Shown here: positions 14,676-16,787 of the stretch, in pieces | Position numbering within the stretch: position 1 is the stretch's first letter | Layout of the letters: each line of letters starts with the position of its first letter | NCBI GenBank assembly: GCA_023249255.1 | Contig: JAHFCY010000043.1 | Span: 1 to 16,787, forward strand | Source of the DNA: Candidatus Lindowiibacteriota bacterium | Lineage (GTDB): Bacteria > Lindowbacteria > 2-12-FULL-62-27 | Reading direction: 5' to 3' | DNA: 16,787 nt | The notes under the pieces: model-generated | What the model was told of the DNA's origin: nothing | What the model saw: only the letters and a program-made list of their open reading frames with translations | Databases searched by the model: none | Program-made: the position numbers and the translations under genes

Positions 14676-15902
14676 ATGGATACCGTCGAATGGACTCGAT
14701 TTGAAGAATTGCCCATCCCGGAGGCGCTCAAGGCGAACCTCGCGAGGCTGGGGTTTCAGGAGCCGACACCGATTCAGTCGGCCACGATATCGAAAGTTCT
14801 GGCCGGCAAGGACGTCATCGGACAATCCCAGACGGGCAGCGGAAAAACCGCCGCCTATCTCGTGCCGGTCATTGCCCGGCTGGACGCGGCCAACCCGGCC
14901 GTTCAGGCGATCGTCCTCACGCCCACGCGGGAACTGTGCGTGCAGGTCGCCGAGGTCGCCCACGACCTGATTCAGGATACCGGTCTTCGCGTCATGGCCA
15001 TCTTCGGCGGATTTTCCCTCGACATCCAGTCTGCGGCGCTCCGGCAGGGGGTTCAGCTGGTTCTCGGCACGCCGGGTCGCGTCAAGGACCTGATGATGCG
15101 CGACAGGCTGGATCTGTCACACGTCCGGAATTTCATTCTGGACGAGGCCGACGAGATGTTAGACATGGGATTTTTGAACGACATCACCTATATCGCCAAC
15201 CGCACGCCCAAGGTCCGTCAGAACATTTTGTTTTCCGCAACCGTAGCGCCGGGCGTCAAACAGCTCATCAATGAATACATGAATTATCCCGACCACATCG
15301 AAATCAAACAGGCGACGCGAACGGCTGACACGCTGAGCCACCATTTCATCAACGCCAACGGTCCGGAAAAAGATTCCACGATTCGAAAACTCCTGTCCAC
15401 GCTGAAGCCCGGCGCGGCGCTCATTTTCAGCAACAAGAAACAGGCCGTCTCGCGTATCGCCTCCGCCATCCGGGGATGCGGGCTGACCATCGATTATCTG
15501 CATGGCGGCCGCGAGCAGGACGAACGGATGCGGATCATGCGAAATTTCCGGGAGGGCCGGATCGGCGCGCTTGTCTGCACAGACGTCGCATCCCGCGGAC
15601 TGGACGTGCTCTCCGTCGAACTTGTCGTCAATTACGATCTGCCTCGAGAACCGGACGTCTACATCCACCGCGTGGGCCGGACCGGCCGCATCGGCGAAAA
15701 AGGCATGGCCATCAGCCTGGTCTCCCACCACGACATGGCGATTCTCCGTCGCATCGAGTCTCACGCACGAATCCAGCTGACGCCCTATCCCGGATTTCCG
15801 GCCTCGGCCTCCTCCAACACCGGATTTTCGAAACGTCCTTCCGACGAAAAAAATTCCCGTCGATACAAAGGGCACCGCAGGCAGTCCGGCCCGCGCCGGT
15901 GA
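14676..15902 (+). CDS. DEAD-box ATP-dependent RNA helicase
   Basis: This 408-aa helicase has every DEAD-box motif in order: Q motif (F-x17-TPIQ, Gln34), motif I QTGSGKT (52-58), Ia PTRELCVQ, Ib TPGR, motif II DEAD (156-159), motif III SAT (187-189), IV ALIFSNKK, V TDVASRGLD and VI HRVGRTGR (331-338). It unwinds short RNA duplexes in ribosome assembly or RNA decay. The core ends near residue 373, and the tail (to 408) is short, basic and Ser/Arg-rich (SRRYKGHRRQSGPRR). That tail is encoded opposite the end of the convergent glycosylase gene (15785-15902). The ATG at 14676 has only a weak Shine-Dalgarno (AGGG about 10 nt upstream). It is divergent from tetR, with 135 nt between the start codons. 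Which RhlE/DeaD subgroup it belongs to cannot be decided here. Confidence 0.96.
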   Translation: MDTVEWTRFEELPIPEALKANLARLGFQEPTPIQSATISKVLAGKDVIGQSQTGSGKTAAYLVPVIARLDAANPAVQAIVLTPTRELCVQVAEVAHDLIQDTGLRVMAIFGGFSLDIQSAALRQGVQLVLGTPGRVKDLMMRDRLDLSHVRNFILDEADEMLDMGFLNDITYIANRTPKVRQNILFSATVAPGVKQLINEYMNYPDHIEIKQATRTADTLSHHFINANGPEKDSTIRKLLSTLKPGAALIFSNKKQAVSRIASAIRGCGLTIDYLHGGREQDERMRIMRNFREGRIGALVCTDVASRGLDVLSVELVVNYDLPREPDVYIHRVGRTGRIGEKGMAISLVSHHDMAILRRIESHARIQLTPYPGFPASASSNTGFSKRPSDEKNSRRYKGHRRQSGPRR

Positions 15903-16585
15903 CAGTATCTCTTGCCGACTTCCACAATCTGGGCGTGATAGTCGTTCCATAATTCCACCACTGCCGACCGCCCGACGCCCTTCCCCGGCGCCGCTTCAAA
16001 TGTTTTGCGGATCTCTTCGTACGGCTCATCCCCCCGAATCCATCCATGCCGCGCAAAAATTCGACGGGTGTAGGCGTCGACCACAAAAATCGGGTTTCCT
16101 ATCGCGTATAGTAATATGGAGTCAGCGGTTTCCGGACCCACGCCGTGAAGACCCAGAAGTTCACCGCGAGCGGCCTCGGGTGGCATGCGCCTCAAGCGAT
16201 CGATCCAGCGCGCCGTCGATCCAAATCCGATTACGTATCGCGCAAATTTTTTGAGTTTGATCGATTTTTGATTGAAATATCCGGACGGCCGGATGAGAGC
16301 TGCCAGACGTGATCGCGGCATTCGGGCGATTGATTCGGGCGACAGCGCGCGGGCACGGTGCAGGGCCTGAAGCGCTTTGGAGACGTTCGACCACGCCGTA
16401 TTTTGCGTGAGAATCGCGCCGACCGCGACTTCAAATCGTTGCCGGGACGTGAGCGTTTTTCGGCGCGGGTCATACACCGGCTTGGCGGACGCCTTCGCGC
16501 TGGGGCGAAAGACAGGCCACCACCCACGAATCCCATGCGCGCGTTTCAAGGCGCGGTACATCGCCAAAAACGGCGGACCTTTCAC
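15785..16585 (-). CDS. HhH-GPD DNA glycosylase, endonuclease III/MagIII-like, with incomplete Cys cluster
   Basis: This 266-aa base-excision repair protein carries VGAILTQNTAWSNVSKAL near the N-terminus, the helix-hairpin-helix LLGLHGVGPETADSILLYA, and VDAYTRRIFARHG with the catalytic Asp. Endonuclease III has GVGRKTA with the lyase Lys120; here that Lys is Glu, so a monofunctional glycosylase such as Helicobacter MagIII (3-methyladenine) is more likely. Near the C-terminus, CHRRGPDCLRC gives the first three Cys of the C-x6-C-x2-C-x5-C iron-sulfur loop, but the fourth position is Glu (PLYRREFF). Cluster binding is therefore doubtful or uses another ligand. The start is GTG 16585 or ATG 16561; the homology-like region begins close to the latter (MYRALKRAHGIRGWWP). 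The last 118 bp overlap the helicase gene on the other strand. Confidence 0.88.
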   Translation of the reverse strand: MKGPPFLAMYRALKRAHGIRGWWPVFRPSAKASAKPVYDPRRKTLTSRQRFEVAVGAILTQNTAWSNVSKALQALHRARALSPESIARMPRSRLAALIRPSGYFNQKSIKLKKFARYVIGFGSTARWIDRLRRMPPEAARGELLGLHGVGPETADSILLYAIGNPIFVVDAYTRRIFARHGWIRGDEPYEEIRKTFEAAPGKGVGRSAVVELWNDYHAQIVEVGKRYCHRRGPDCLRCPLYRREFFSSEGRFENPVLEEAEAGNPG

Positions 16586-16604
16586 GGGATCTTACAGCCC
16601 CAAC

Positions 16605-16787
16605 TCACACACGCGGCACGATCCGGTCGAAGTAATTCGAAAAAATCTTCCGGGCGGCGTTATGGACGCCGGCGAGTTTCTCGCGGCTGTCCGCGAGGAT
16701 CGTCTCGCGCGATGTCCGGGCAGACTTGAGTTCTTCCGCCGCGTTTGAAGTCCAGCGGTCGATCATGTCCCCGGTGATTTCGAGATG
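16605..16787 (-). CDS. C-terminal fragment of an unrecognised protein, truncated by window edge
   Basis: The minus strand is open from the window edge to TGA 16607-16605, giving 60 residues (EITGDMIDRWTSNAAEELK near the start and FSNYFDRIVPRV at the end). Third codon positions are strongly GC-rich as in neighbouring genes, and the composition is that of an amphipathic, charged helical segment. It ends 19 nt before the glycosylase start and is on the same strand, so the two may be co-transcribed. I do not recognise the family; the fragment is too short to assign a function. Confidence 0.6.
   Translation of the reverse strand, partial: HLEITGDMIDRWTSNAAEELKSARTSRETILADSREKLAGVHNAARKIFSNYFDRIVPRV

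Overview
This window looks like a chromosomal segment of a GC-rich, Gram-negative (double-membrane) bacterium. An RND pump with a lipoprotein adaptor and a TolC-type channel implies an outer membrane. The left half (paired GH57 enzymes, a GalT-like protein and a bacterial glycogen synthase) recalls glycogen loci of Desulfobacterota/deltaproteobacteria and neighbouring uncultured phyla. The phylum cannot be fixed from sequence reading alone. I see no tRNA, rRNA, CRISPR array, phage or insertion sequence, and no gene-free stretch above 300 bases.

Positions 1-6754 (+ strand) form an alpha-glucan/glycogen operon: the C-terminal part of a GH57 hydrolase; a second GH57 protein related to 4-alpha-glucanotransferase whose nucleophile Glu is replaced by His; a HIT-fold nucleotidylyltransferase annotated as GalT but resembling plant ADP-glucose phosphorylase; a glycogen synthase carrying an extra C-terminal winged-helix domain; and a membrane-anchored TPR protein. 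The glycogen synthase contains, in frame, a near-perfect Shine-Dalgarno plus ATG exactly at the junction with the winged-helix domain. This looks like two genes fused by loss of a stop codon, with the old ribosome binding site now read as a Gly4 linker. The operon ends at an AT-rich 44-bp inverted repeat shared with the convergent neighbour.

Positions 6823-14540 (- strand) form a five-gene efflux operon read right to left: TetR-type repressor, TolC-like outer-membrane channel, periplasmic adaptor lipoprotein, RND inner-membrane pump, and a membrane-attached metallophosphoesterase. Start/stop overlaps (GTGA, ATGA) and gaps of 6 and 16 nt indicate translational coupling. A TTGACA-N17-TAAGGT promoter followed by a 13-bp-arm palindrome lies just upstream of tetR and is the likely autoregulatory operator. 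The adaptor gene carries 8-bp tandem repeats inside its signal-peptide code.

Positions 14676-16787 hold a DEAD-box RNA helicase (+), a convergent HhH-GPD DNA glycosylase of the endonuclease III/MagIII type (-) whose end overlaps the helicase end by 118 bp on opposite strands, and the C-terminal end of an unrecognised gene (-) cut by the window edge.

The strongest candidates for something new are the GlgA-winged-helix fusion with its embedded start site and the apparently nucleophile-less GH57 protein beside a normal GH57 enzyme in the same operon.
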